NCBI RefSeq assembly: GCF_947493125.1
Contig: NZ_CANLQB010000006.1
Coordinates: 325,002 to 389,001, forward strand
Direction: 5' to 3'
From: an uncultured Roseobacter sp.
GTDB taxonomy: Bacteria > Pseudomonadota > Alphaproteobacteria > Rhodobacterales > Rhodobacteraceae
Length of the DNA: 64,000 bases
The first letter of the stretch is position 1. Each line of letters starts with the position of its first letter. Under the pieces are notes generated by a model. That model searched no databases and had not been told where the DNA came from. It saw only the letters and a list, made by a program, of their open reading frames with translations. This document shows positions 34,022 through 43,019 of this stretch, in pieces. The position numbers and the translations under genes are program-made.

Positions 34022-34827
34022 AGCGGCATATGACGGTTCACGTCCTTGTAGAGCAGGTAGCGGAAGGGCTCGTCGCCCGTGGCGATACAGGCCTGCGGGC
34101 AAAAGGCGCGCAACCACAAGAAATCACCCGGCCCGACGCTGACCCAGTCGGTGTTCAACAGATACTCCGCCGTGCCCTGCAACACGTAAAGCCCGTGCTC
34201 CATCACATGGGTCTCGGCGAAGGGGATGCGGGCACCAGGCTCGAAATTCACGATATTGACGTGAAAATCATAGCTGAGGTCGAGGGGGTCAAGGAAGCGT
34301 TGCGTGGCCCAAGTGCCGTTGCATCCGGGCATCGACGCCTTCGGCACCTCGCTGTCGTGGGTGATCAGCGCCTCGGGCACCTTCAGACCCGGCGCCGGCT
34401 GGAACCGCTTGCGGATCCAGTGAAACTTGCAGGGCTCTTCATGGACGTTATAGATCGTCCAGACCGCACTGGGGGGCAGATAGACATAGCTGCCGGGGAT
34501 CAGATCGAAGGTGTCATGCCCGAGTGTGAGCCGGGCCTGACCTTTGGCGACAAAGAGCACCGCCTGCGCGTCCTTGTCCGGTTCTGGCTCCGCACTGCCG
34601 CCCTCTTCATCGAGTTCCACCGCGTAGTAGGAAAACGTCTCGGCAAAGCCACTCAGGGGTCGCGCCAGCACCCAGACCCGGGCGTTCTGCCAACCGGGAA
34701 GGAAGCTTGTCACGATATCGCGCTGGGTTATCGCCGGGATAACCGCATAGGCCTCAGTGAAAATCGCCGTACCTTTAGGACTCTGCGCCTGATCCGGCAG
34801 ACCGCCGGGCGGGAACGCATAGCTCAC
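34018..34827 (-). CDS. (S)-ureidoglycine aminohydrolase
   Basis: 269 residues, a bicupin. The first cupin covers roughly residues 50-130 (ARLTLGHDTFDLIPGSYVYLPP), the second 180-260 (FHVNIVNFEPGARIPFAETHVMEHGLYV, metal-binding Glu/His positions, then VGPGDFLWLRAFCPQ). This matches AllE/YlbA, the manganese enzyme that deaminates (S)-ureidoglycine to (S)-ureidoglycolate. It overlaps both neighbours by four bases. Its usual partner allantoate amidohydrolase is not in the window. Confidence 0.92.
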   Translation of the reverse strand: MSYAFPPGGLPDQAQSPKGTAIFTEAYAVIPAITQRDIVTSFLPGWQNARVWVLARPLSGFAETFSYYAVELDEEGGSAEPEPDKDAQAVLFVAKGQARLTLGHDTFDLIPGSYVYLPPSAVWTIYNVHEEPCKFHWIRKRFQPAPGLKVPEALITHDSEVPKASMPGCNGTWATQRFLDPLDLSYDFHVNIVNFEPGARIPFAETHVMEHGLYVLQGTAEYLLNTDWVSVGPGDFLWLRAFCPQACIATGDEPFRYLLYKDVNRHMPL

Positions 34828-36239
34828 AACAGCGCCTCCAGCCGGATCTCGGCGATACGCTCCACCTGTCGGCAGGCCTCATCAAACTCGGCGTCCGTCT
34901 CATGATCCAGCCGCCGCTCGAAAGCACGCAGAATGCCGGGTTTGTCGTGGTCCTTGACCGCAATGATGAAGGGAAAGCCGTGTTTTTTGACATAGGCCTT
35001 ATTCAGCTTTTCGAAGGACTTTCGCTCCTTATCGGTGAGCGCATCAAGTCCGGCACTGGCCTGCTCTTCCGTGCTCTCCACGGTCAGGCGCTTGGCTGCC
35101 GCAAGCTTGCCTGCAAGATCCGGATGCGCGCGCAGCACGCCCATGCGCTCGTCGATACTGGCGCTGCGGAACATCCTGGCGAGTGCGGAGTGCAGGCCCA
35201 CCGCCGTGTCATGGGCAGGACCCAGCTCCAGATCATAGGCACGCTCGGCAATCCACTCCGAATGCTCGAAGATGCCGCCGAATTTCTCAAGAAAATCCGA
35301 TTTTTTCATGGCCGAGGGCCGCGCCGGGCCGCGGGCGGGCGGGTGGACCTTGCGCCAATGCTCGGCGATCTCGATCCGGCGGGAGCACCACACCCCTTCG
35401 AACCCCTGAATGTACTCTATGAATTTCTTCAACGCTTGTGCCCGCCCGGGCCGCCCCACAAGACGGCAATGCAGCCCGACCGACATCATCTTGGCCGCAC
35501 CCGCCGCGCCTTCGGCATAAAGCGCATCGAAGGTATCACGCAGATAGGCAAAGAACTGATCGCCGGAATTGAACCCCTGCGGCGTCGCAAACCGCATGTC
35601 GTTACAGTCGAGCGTATAGGGGATGATCAGCTGGGTGCGCCGCCCGATCCTGGCCCAATACGGCAGATCGTCATCGTAGGTGTCCGAGATATACTCGAAC
35701 TGCCCGGTCTTCGCCGCCAGCGCCACGGTGTTTTCCGAGCAGCGCCCTGTGTACCAGCCGCGCGGGCTTTCGCCGGTGACCTCGCCATGCAGACGGATCG
35801 CCTCCATCATATCGGCCATCTCATCGGCCTCGGAATGATCCTTGTAGTCGATCCATTTCAGCCCGTGGCTGGCGATTTCCCAGCCCGCGTCCTGCATGGC
35901 GCGCACCTGTTCCGGCGCGCGCGCCAGTGCTGAGGCAACGCCGTAGACGGTGACCGGAATGCCCGCCCCGGTGAAGAGCCGGTGCAAGCGCCAAAACCCC
36001 GCCCGCGCGCCATAGTCGTAAATCGATTCCATGTTCCAGTGCCGTTGCCCCGGCCAGGGCTGCGCACCGACGATCTCGGACAGGAACGCCTCAGAGGTCG
36101 CATCCCCATGCAGCAGGCAATTCTCGCCGCCCTCCTCGTAATTCAGGACGAACTGTACAGCGATCCGGGCACCCCCGGGCCACGCCGCATCCGGTGGAGT
36201 TGCGCCATAGCCTGAAAAATCGCGGGGGTAGCGTTTCAC
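34824..36239 (-). CDS. Fused allantoinase PuuE and OHCU decarboxylase
   Basis: 471 residues containing two enzymes. Residues 1 to about 305 are the polysaccharide-deacetylase-like allantoinase PuuE: MKRYPRDFSGYG, QFVLNYEEGGENC, SIYDYGARAGFWRLHRLF and ASHGLKWID. From about 312 the protein is a 2-oxo-4-hydroxy-4-carboxy-5-ureidoimidazoline decarboxylase: MKKSDFLEKFGGIFEHS, RAHPDLAGKLA with the catalytic His, STEEQASAGLD and YVKKHGFPFIIAV. The fusion links decarboxylation of OHCU to (S)-allantoin with ring opening to allantoate. It is divergent from hiuH, which makes OHCU. Confidence 0.95.
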   Translation of the reverse strand: MKRYPRDFSGYGATPPDAAWPGGARIAVQFVLNYEEGGENCLLHGDATSEAFLSEIVGAQPWPGQRHWNMESIYDYGARAGFWRLHRLFTGAGIPVTVYGVASALARAPEQVRAMQDAGWEIASHGLKWIDYKDHSEADEMADMMEAIRLHGEVTGESPRGWYTGRCSENTVALAAKTGQFEYISDTYDDDLPYWARIGRRTQLIIPYTLDCNDMRFATPQGFNSGDQFFAYLRDTFDALYAEGAAGAAKMMSVGLHCRLVGRPGRAQALKKFIEYIQGFEGVWCSRRIEIAEHWRKVHPPARGPARPSAMKKSDFLEKFGGIFEHSEWIAERAYDLELGPAHDTAVGLHSALARMFRSASIDERMGVLRAHPDLAGKLAAAKRLTVESTEEQASAGLDALTDKERKSFEKLNKAYVKKHGFPFIIAVKDHDKPGILRAFERRLDHETDAEFDEACRQVERIAEIRLEALL

Positions 36240-36344
36240 AAATGGTCTCCTTGCTCAGCGGCGCCATTCAATACCCGTTAAGACCGCGTTGCAATTCGTA
36301 TCTGGGGCGGGCAGGCTGCGCGCACCCCGACCAAGGAGAGACGG

Positions 36345-36704
36345 ATGGCGCAAGGATATCTGACCACCCATGTTCTGGATACGGCCCGCGGCTGTCCTGC
36401 GGCGGGGATTGAGATTACGCTCTACCGGATCACCGACAAAGGGCCTCTGAAGATCGCCGAGGCGGTGACGAACACGGATGGACGCACAGATGCGCCGATC
36501 CTCGGTAAGGAGGCTTTTGAGACGGGCACCTATGAGCTGGTGTTCGACGCAGGGCCTTACCTGACCGCCAGTGGGGTGGCGCAGGAAGAGCCGCGGTTTC
36601 TCGACAGCATCCCGATCCGCTTTGGCATGTCTGAGGCTGACAGCCATTATCACGTGCCGCTGCTTCTGTCGCCGTTCGGCTATTCCACCTATCGCGGCAG
36701 CTGA
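36345..36704 (+). CDS. hiuH: 5-Hydroxyisourate hydrolase
   Basis: 119 residues, transthyretin-like. The N-terminal LTTHVLDTARGCPAAG signature with active-site His and the C-terminal YSTYRGS ending (the YRGS tetrad of the family) are both present, with the middle Arg in FLDSIPIRFGM. It hydrolyses 5-hydroxyisourate, the PuuD product, to OHCU. The gene is transcribed away from puuE across a 105-base gap that must hold both promoters; GGAGAG precedes the ATG. Confidence 0.96.
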   Translation: MAQGYLTTHVLDTARGCPAAGIEITLYRITDKGPLKIAEAVTNTDGRTDAPILGKEAFETGTYELVFDAGPYLTASGVAQEEPRFLDSIPIRFGMSEADSHYHVPLLLSPFGYSTYRGS

Positions 36705-36794
36705 TCCGATTTGATAGGTGACGCGGCGGCGCGCGCCTTGCCAAGGCGCGCAGGCCATGCGATTTTGCCGCTCTGACCGACCCGGAGGATCGCG

Positions 36795-37799
36795 ATGCTC
36801 AGTCCCGCCGACCAGACCGCCACAGCCTCAGCCAGCCATCAATTGCCGCAGGTGACCGAACCGCGCAATCCTGGCATGGCGCTCGACATGGACTGGGTGC
36901 GCGCGGTGCAGGCGAATACCTCCGCCATTGAGCGGCGTGCCGCGACATTGCCTGCGCGGCGGTCGGTGAAGAAAGTCCATCAGGCCGCGTGGCTGCTGCG
37001 CGCCGTCACCTGCATTGATCTGACCACATTGTCGGGCGACGACACCGGGAACCGGGTGCGGCGGCTCTGCGCCAAGGCGCGCCAGCCGATCGCGCAGAGC
37101 CTGCTCGACGCGATGGAGATGGGGCCGGTCACCACGGGCGCGGTTTGTGTCTATCATGAGATGATCCCCGCCGCCGTCCACGCGCTTGAGGGCTCGGGTA
37201 TACCCGTCGCGGCCGTGAGCACCGGATTTCCGGCGGGTCTGTCGCCGCTTCATCTGCGCATCGCGGAGATCGAGGAGAGTGTTGCCGCAGGGGCCGCCGA
37301 GATCGACATCGTGATTTCGCGCCGCCATGTGCTCTTAGGCGATTGGCAGGCGCTTTATGACGAGATGCGCACCTTTCGTGCGGCCTGCGGCGAGGCGCAT
37401 GTGAAGGCGATCCTTGCGACGGGCGAGCTCGGTTCCCTGCGCAATGTGGCGCGGGCCTCGCTGATCTGCATGATGGCAGGGGCGGATTTCATCAAGACCT
37501 CGACGGGCAAGGAAAGCGTGAACGCCACGCTGCCCGTGTCGCTCGTGATGATCCGCGCCATCCGCGAGTATCATGCGCGCACCGGCTATCGTGTGGGCTA
37601 CAAGCCTGCGGGCGGGATTTCGAAAGCCAAGGACGCGATCACCTATCTGGCGCTGATGAAGGAAGAGCTGGGCGACCGCTGGCTGCAACCCGACCTCTTC
37701 CGCTTTGGCGCATCGTCGCTGCTGAACGACATCGAGCGGCAGCTGGAGCACCACGTGACAGGCCAGTATTCCGCCAGCTATCGCCACCCGACGAGTTGA
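36795..37799 (+). CDS. deoC: Deoxyribose-phosphate aldolase
   Basis: 334 residues. The Schiff-base Lys lies in DFIKTSTGKESVNAT (near residue 235) and the second active-site Lys in VGYKPAGGISKAKDA (near residue 272). It is longer than E. coli DeoC (259) because of an N-terminal stretch of about 60 residues, like the longer DERA branch that includes the human enzyme. It splits 2-deoxyribose-5-phosphate into acetaldehyde and glyceraldehyde-3-phosphate. The next gene is an aldehyde dehydrogenase, which may dispose of the acetaldehyde. Confidence 0.93.
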   Translation: MLSPADQTATASASHQLPQVTEPRNPGMALDMDWVRAVQANTSAIERRAATLPARRSVKKVHQAAWLLRAVTCIDLTTLSGDDTGNRVRRLCAKARQPIAQSLLDAMEMGPVTTGAVCVYHEMIPAAVHALEGSGIPVAAVSTGFPAGLSPLHLRIAEIEESVAAGAAEIDIVISRRHVLLGDWQALYDEMRTFRAACGEAHVKAILATGELGSLRNVARASLICMMAGADFIKTSTGKESVNATLPVSLVMIRAIREYHARTGYRVGYKPAGGISKAKDAITYLALMKEELGDRWLQPDLFRFGASSLLNDIERQLEHHVTGQYSASYRHPTS

Positions 37800-37828
37800 G
37801 TTCAGGCGTCGGGATTTGAGTATTTTTG
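37787..37828 (+). terminator. Hairpin at the deoC stop, fused to interspersed repeat
   Basis: CCCGACG (37787-37793) pairs with CGTCGGG (37807-37813) around the deoC stop codon and is followed by ATTTGAGTATTTTTGG. This is the same hairpin-plus-repeat design as after chrR. In front of the aldehyde dehydrogenase gene it may act as a partial terminator. Confidence 0.5.
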
Positions 37829-37836
37829 GAAGGGTG
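37812..37836 (+). repeat. GAGTATTTTTGG interspersed repeat, copy 3
   Basis: GGATTTGAGTATTTTTGGAA followed by GGGTG, identical to copy 2 on the opposite strand at 15308-15334. It ends five bases before the ALDH16 start codon and its GGAAGGGTG end may serve as the ribosome-binding site. Confidence 0.75.
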
Positions 37837-37841
37837 CAGAC

Positions 37842-40184
37842 ATGACTGTCAAAGAAGTCTTCGAGACCATGGACTATGGTCCGGCACCGGAGAGTGCAGC
37901 GGAAGCGCTGGCTTGGATTGCCGAGCGGGATGGAGCGTTCGGTCATTTCATCGATGGGGATTTCACAAAGCCCGGCAAGGGCTTCGAGAGCCGCAACCCG
38001 GCAACGGGCGAGGTGCTGGCGACGCTGACTCAGGCAAGCCAGGCGGACGTCGATGCCGCGGTGAAAGCCGCCCGCAAGGCGCAGAGCGGCTGGGAGCGCT
38101 TGGGCGGCGCCGGTCGAGCGCGCACCCTCTACGCTCTGGCGCGGCTGCTGCAGAAGCACAGCCGCCTCTTCGCCGTGTTGGAGACGCTCGACAACGGCAA
38201 GCCGATCCGCGAGAGCCGCGACATAGACGTGCCCCTGGCGCAGCGGCATTTCTACTTCCACGCCGGCATGGCGCAGTTGATGGAAGATGAGTTGCCCGAC
38301 CGGGAGGCGTTGGGTGTCTGCGGGCAGGTGATCCCCTGGAACTTTCCGCTGCTGATGCTCGCCTGGAAGATCGCGCCGGCGCTGGCCATGGGCAATACGG
38401 TGGTGCTGAAACCGGCGGAATACACCTCTCTGACCGCGCTGCTCTTTGCCGAGATCTGCCAGCAGGCGGGGTTGCCCAAGGGCGTGGTGAACATTGTGAC
38501 CGGAGATGGTGCCGTGGGTGAGATGGTCGTGACGGCAGAGGTGGACAAGGTGGCCTTCACAGGCTCCACTGCTGTGGGGCGCCGCATTCGCGAGGCAACG
38601 GCGGGCTCAGGCAAAGCCCTGACCTTGGAGCTCGGCGGCAAGTCGCCCTACATCGTCTTCGATGACGCCGATCTGGATTCAGCAGTCGAAGGGCTGGTGG
38701 ATGCGATCTGGTTCAACCAGGGTCAGGTCTGCTGCGCGGGATCCCGCCTTCTGGTGCATGAGCCAGTCGCCGAGCTCTTCTATGCCAAACTGCGCGCCCG
38801 CATGGACAAGCTGCGCGTGGGCGACCCGCTCGACAAGGGCATCGACGTCGGCGCGATTGTCGATCCGGTACAACTGCGCACCATCACTGATCTTGTTGCC
38901 GCAAACACCGCCGGTGAACGCCATGTGGCTGCAGCCACCCTGCCCGCTGACGGCTCCTTCTATCCCCCCACTCTGATCACCGGACTGAACCCCGCCGACA
39001 CGCTGATGCAGGAGGAGATCTTCGGCCCCGTGCTCGTCTCCACGACCTTTCGCACGCCGGACGAGGCGGTGGCGCTGGCGAACAACAGCCGCTATGGGCT
39101 CGCCGCGACGGTCTGGAGCGAGAACATCAATCTCGCGCTCGACATCGCGCCCAAGCTCGCCACCGGCATTGTCTGGATCAACGGCACCAATCTGATGGAT
39201 GCCGCCGCGGGTTTTGGTGGCGTCCGTGAAAGCGGGTTTGGCCGCGAAGGCGGCTGGGAAGGGCTTGCAGCCTACACCCGCATGAAAGGCGCCCGCAAAT
39301 CGCTCAAGGAGATCACTCCGTTCAAGGGCGACGGTGGGCCCGCAGACCTCATCGACAGAACCGCGAAGCTCTACATCGGTGGCAAACAAACACGCCCCGA
39401 CGGAGGGTATTCGGCACCGGTCTGGGACAGGTCGGGGGCACTTCTGGGCCATGTTTCATTGGCCAACCGCAAAGACCTGCGCAACGCCGTGGAAGCCGCG
39501 CAGGCCGCCAAGGGCTGGTCCAGGACCACCGGCCATCTGCGTGCACAAATCCTTTACTACATCGGCGAAAACCTCTCAGCCCGCGCCGGGGAGTTCGCCA
39601 CGCGTCTGAACGCGATGCAGGGTGGCAAACAAGGTGCGAAGGAAGTTGAGGCGGCCATAAATCGGCTCTTCACCTATGCCGCCTGGGCCGACAAATACGA
39701 TGGCCAGATCCATGGTGTGCCGATCCGCGGTGTGGCGCTGGCAATGAAGGAGCCCGTCGGTGTGATCGGGGCGCTCTGCCCGGACGAGGCGCCACTGCTG
39801 GGCCTGATCTCCTGCATGGCCCCTGCCATCGCCATGGGCAACCGGGTGATTCTCAGCGCATCCGAAACCTTCCCGCTTGCCGCGACAGACTTTATCCAGG
39901 TCTTGGAAACCTCGGACGTTCCTGCAGGCGTGGTGAACCTGCTGACGGGCTCACACAAAGAGATCGCGCTGCATATGGCCGGCCATATGGACATCGATGG
40001 GGTCTGGTGCTTCGGAGCGGCGCCCCTCTCTGCAGACATCGAAAAAGCGAGCGCCTCGAACCTCAAACGCACCTGGGTCAACAACGGACAGGCCCTTGAC
40101 TGGATGGGCTCTGCAGGGCAGGGCCACGATTTCCTCGCGGCCGCGACGGAGGTGAAAAACATCTGGGTTCCCTACGGAGAGTGA
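37842..40184 (+). CDS. ALDH16-type aldehyde dehydrogenase, double domain
   Basis: 780 residues. The first ALDH domain (about 30-500) is complete: PWNFPLLMLAWKIAPALAMG, FTGSTAVGRRI, ELGGKSPYIVFDDAD and the catalytic Cys in NQGQVCCAGSRL (near residue 299). The second domain (about 505-780) repeats the fold's beginning (YIGGKQTRPDGGYS, VGVIGALCPDEAPLLGL) but has NNGQALDWMG where the cysteine should be and stops early. This is the layout of bacterial ALDH16, in which the C-terminal unit is a non-catalytic pseudo-domain. The location after deoC suggests acetaldehyde or a related aldehyde as substrate, which is inference. Confidence 0.92.
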   Translation: MTVKEVFETMDYGPAPESAAEALAWIAERDGAFGHFIDGDFTKPGKGFESRNPATGEVLATLTQASQADVDAAVKAARKAQSGWERLGGAGRARTLYALARLLQKHSRLFAVLETLDNGKPIRESRDIDVPLAQRHFYFHAGMAQLMEDELPDREALGVCGQVIPWNFPLLMLAWKIAPALAMGNTVVLKPAEYTSLTALLFAEICQQAGLPKGVVNIVTGDGAVGEMVVTAEVDKVAFTGSTAVGRRIREATAGSGKALTLELGGKSPYIVFDDADLDSAVEGLVDAIWFNQGQVCCAGSRLLVHEPVAELFYAKLRARMDKLRVGDPLDKGIDVGAIVDPVQLRTITDLVAANTAGERHVAAATLPADGSFYPPTLITGLNPADTLMQEEIFGPVLVSTTFRTPDEAVALANNSRYGLAATVWSENINLALDIAPKLATGIVWINGTNLMDAAAGFGGVRESGFGREGGWEGLAAYTRMKGARKSLKEITPFKGDGGPADLIDRTAKLYIGGKQTRPDGGYSAPVWDRSGALLGHVSLANRKDLRNAVEAAQAAKGWSRTTGHLRAQILYYIGENLSARAGEFATRLNAMQGGKQGAKEVEAAINRLFTYAAWADKYDGQIHGVPIRGVALAMKEPVGVIGALCPDEAPLLGLISCMAPAIAMGNRVILSASETFPLAATDFIQVLETSDVPAGVVNLLTGSHKEIALHMAGHMDIDGVWCFGAAPLSADIEKASASNLKRTWVNNGQALDWMGSAGQGHDFLAAATEVKNIWVPYGE

Positions 40185-40205
40185 CGCCCGCACCTTGCGA
40201 CAACA

Positions 40206-40226
40206 CTCGGCCCGATCAGGGCCGAG
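40206..40226. other. Hairpin between the convergent ALDH16 and M16 genes
   Basis: A perfect 8-bp stem CTCGGCCC/GGGCCGAG (40206-40213, 40219-40226) with loop GATCA. It follows the ALDH16 stop by about 20 bases. There is no T-run on either side, so it is a possible but not typical terminator. Confidence 0.45.
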
Positions 40227-40268
40227 GACATGGCGTGGCGCGTCAGCGCCTCCTTCTGACAGATGTCC

Positions 40269-41588
40269 TCAGTTGCCGGGCGAGCTCTCAAACCCGACAG
40301 GCTGACCGACCACAACGAAATGCAACCCCTCAGGGGTCAGCAGCTCATCCGCCACGCGTCTCACATGGTCGAGCGTCACCGCTTCGACCCGCGCGTTCCG
40401 TGTGGAGATGTAGTCAATCGGCAGGCCCAGCATCTGCATCCCCACCATAATCCGCGCAATGGGCCCGTTGCCATCGAACCGGAGAGGATAGGCCCCCGTC
40501 ATATAGGTCTTGGCATCGTCCAGCTCGGCCTGGCTGATGCCCTCCGCTGCGGCCTTTGACCATTCCTCTCGGACCACGTCGATGGCCTCGGCGATCCGGT
40601 CATTGGCCGAGCTCACCGAGCCCATGAACACCTCACCGAGGTCCTTGGGGGCAAGAAAAGAGTAAACCCCATAGGTCAGCCCCCGCTTCTCGCGCACCTC
40701 CTGCATCAGGCGGCTCTCGAAACCGCCACCGCCGAGCACCTGGTTCAGGACCAGCGCCGCAAAGTAATCCGGATCGTCCTGCGCGATGCCGCCCTGGCCA
40801 AAGATTGCAACCGACTGGGGCGTATCGAAGGGCACGACCGTCACACCTGGCGGGATCTGCACGTCCGCGCGTTCAGGCATCGGCGCGCCGGTGTCCGGCA
40901 AATCGGCCAGCACCGCGTCCATCAGCTCGGTCAATTGGTCCGGCGTGATATCTCCCACCGCCCCGATATAGACCCGATCCCGCGCCAGCACGGCCCGGTG
41001 CGCGGCAATGAGGTCCTCCCGGGTCAAGGCCGTCACGCTCTCCAGGGTGCCATCAGGCGATGTTGCGTAGGGGTGATCGCCAAAGGCGATCTGATCAAAG
41101 GTCCGATAGGCCAGCGTCGTCGGGTCCTTCTCGTCGGATCGAATGCCGGTGAGAACCTGCCCCCGCACCCGCTCGATCGCATCCGCATCAAACCGCGGCT
41201 CGAGCAGGGCGGCGCGCAAGAGTGCGATCGACTCTGACTTGTTCTCGGTCAGAAACCGGGCTGACACCGAGAGGGCGTCATCGCCCACATCAACGCCGAA
41301 GCTGGTCGCCAGCGCCTCTGTCTCTCGGGCAAAGGCCCGCGCATCCATCTGGCCCGCGCCTTCTTCGAGCAGGGCGGTCATCAGGTTGATCGCCCCGCGC
41401 TTGCCCGGCGCATCGAGTGAAGCACCGCCCCGAAACCGGATTTCCAGCGCCACAAAGGGAATGGAATGGTCCTCGACCAGCCAGGCGGTCAGCCCCGCGT
41501 CGGACGTGACCTCCTGGATCTCCACATCAGCGCGCGCCGACAGCGACAGACCGAACACCATGAGAATCGTCAGAACAAACCGCGTCAT
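40269..41588 (-). CDS. M16-family peptidase homologue lacking the zinc motif
   Basis: 439 residues with a signal peptide (MTRFVLTILMVFGLSLSARA, cut near residue 20). The M16 fold is clear, including SVEYFG-like middle parts and GGGGFESRLMQEVREKRGLTYGVYS in the second half (near residue 300). Where M16 enzymes have HxxEH, this protein has NLMTALLEEG, so zinc binding is lost. It overlaps the active M16 gene by four bases. Like the alpha subunit of mitochondrial processing peptidase it probably forms a heterodimer with its neighbour in the periplasm. Confidence 0.9.
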   Translation of the reverse strand: MTRFVLTILMVFGLSLSARADVEIQEVTSDAGLTAWLVEDHSIPFVALEIRFRGGASLDAPGKRGAINLMTALLEEGAGQMDARAFARETEALATSFGVDVGDDALSVSARFLTENKSESIALLRAALLEPRFDADAIERVRGQVLTGIRSDEKDPTTLAYRTFDQIAFGDHPYATSPDGTLESVTALTREDLIAAHRAVLARDRVYIGAVGDITPDQLTELMDAVLADLPDTGAPMPERADVQIPPGVTVVPFDTPQSVAIFGQGGIAQDDPDYFAALVLNQVLGGGGFESRLMQEVREKRGLTYGVYSFLAPKDLGEVFMGSVSSANDRIAEAIDVVREEWSKAAAEGISQAELDDAKTYMTGAYPLRFDGNGPIARIMVGMQMLGLPIDYISTRNARVEAVTLDHVRRVADELLTPEGLHFVVVGQPVGFESSPGN

Positions 41589-42919
41589 TGGGTCACCTCC
41601 TCGCGCATCAGCCAGCCGGTGACGGACGCCCGCCGGTCAAACACGTCCCGTGCAGCCTGCATGATATCCTCCGCCGTGACCGCCTTGAGAATATCAGGCC
41701 AGGCCCGCACGTCCTCCACCGACAAGCCCGACGCGAGTGCCTGACCATAGCGATTGGCGATGCGGTCCACGTCGTCCCGGGCATAGATCTGGCTGGCCCG
41801 GATCTGCAGCTTGATCCGGTCAAGCTGCTCGGGGTCGACACCATCCACCATGAACTGTGTCACAGCCGCATCCAGCGCATCTTCCGCCTCCTGCAAACTC
41901 ACGCCCGGGCGCGGCACGACCACGAGATTGAAGGTCGTATCATCCAGCGACACGCCTCGATAGAAGGCCGCGGAATAGGTCGCGATCTGCGTATCAAACT
42001 GCAGCGCGTCGGAAAGATAGGAGGTCGTCCCACCACCCAGGATCTCTGCCAGCAAGGTCAAGGCCGCCGCAGCCTCCTGTGCGCCCGGGTCCCGCTCGGG
42101 CGCGAGATAGGAGCGCCGCACATAAGGCTGCGCCACACGCGCATCGCGGAAGATCAGCCGCCGTTCCGCCGTCTGAGGCGGCTCCTCGGTCCGGAGGCGC
42201 GCGGGCAAATCGGGATTTGCGGGGATCATGCCATAGTATTGCTCGGCCAGCCGGCGGACCTCCTCAGCATCGACATCGCCGGACACCACCAGGATGGCAT
42301 TGTTGGGAGAATAGTAGAGATCATAGAAGCCAAGCACATCCTCCATATCGAGGCTCCGCATCTCGTGCATCCATCCGATGATCGGCGCGCCATAGCGATG
42401 GTTGAGATATTGTGCGGCCGCGAGCTGCTCACCAAAAAGCGCGCCCGGATTGTTCTCCGTGCGTTGGTTCCGCTCTTCAATGATCACTTTGCGCTCCGTC
42501 TCGATATCGGTCTCGGTGAGGCGAATGTTGCGCATCCGGTCCGCCTCCATGCGCATCATCAGATCCAGCCGATCCGCCGCCACGCGCTGGAAGTAGGCTG
42601 TGTAGTCATAGGACGTAAAGGCGTTGTCTTGCCCCCCATTGCGCGCGACGGTGGCGGACAGCTCGCCTGCCTCCAGCGTGTCGGTCGCCTTGAACAGCAG
42701 GTGTTCCAGGAAATGCGCCACGCCGGATGATCCCTTTGGCTCATCCGCGGAGCCTGCGCGGTACCAGACCATATGCTGCACGACCGGAGCGCGGTGATCC
42801 TCGACCACCACCACCTGCATGCCGTTCTCCAGCGCGAAGGTGGTGACCGTCTCGTCATCGGCCGCGGCCAGGCCGGGCAAAATCGCAAGGCAGGCGGCGC
42901 GCAGGATTAATCGGAGCAT
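41585..42919 (-). CDS. M16-family zinc metallopeptidase, exported
   Basis: 444 residues from the ATG at 42919, which is preceded by GAAGGAT. An N-terminal signal peptide (LRLILRAACLAILPGLAAAD, cut near residue 20) precedes the M16 domain. GVAHFLEHLLFKAT contains the HxxEH zinc motif (near residue 76), and the third ligand Glu is expected in ERKVIIEERNQR. The second half is the inactive homologous domain with GGGTTSYLSDAL. It would degrade peptides or process proteins in the periplasm together with the partner encoded downstream. Confidence 0.93.
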   Translation of the reverse strand: MLRLILRAACLAILPGLAAADDETVTTFALENGMQVVVVEDHRAPVVQHMVWYRAGSADEPKGSSGVAHFLEHLLFKATDTLEAGELSATVARNGGQDNAFTSYDYTAYFQRVAADRLDLMMRMEADRMRNIRLTETDIETERKVIIEERNQRTENNPGALFGEQLAAAQYLNHRYGAPIIGWMHEMRSLDMEDVLGFYDLYYSPNNAILVVSGDVDAEEVRRLAEQYYGMIPANPDLPARLRTEEPPQTAERRLIFRDARVAQPYVRRSYLAPERDPGAQEAAAALTLLAEILGGGTTSYLSDALQFDTQIATYSAAFYRGVSLDDTTFNLVVVPRPGVSLQEAEDALDAAVTQFMVDGVDPEQLDRIKLQIRASQIYARDDVDRIANRYGQALASGLSVEDVRAWPDILKAVTAEDIMQAARDVFDRRASVTGWLMREEVTQ

Positions 42920-43019
42920 GAGAGATCCTTCAGGAACGAGACAACCGGTTTCGCAAAGAGATACGCCCCGAGGGCGGCGGTTCAAGTCGCACTGTCAGGA
43001 ATGTGAGGCAAGCGCCGCG

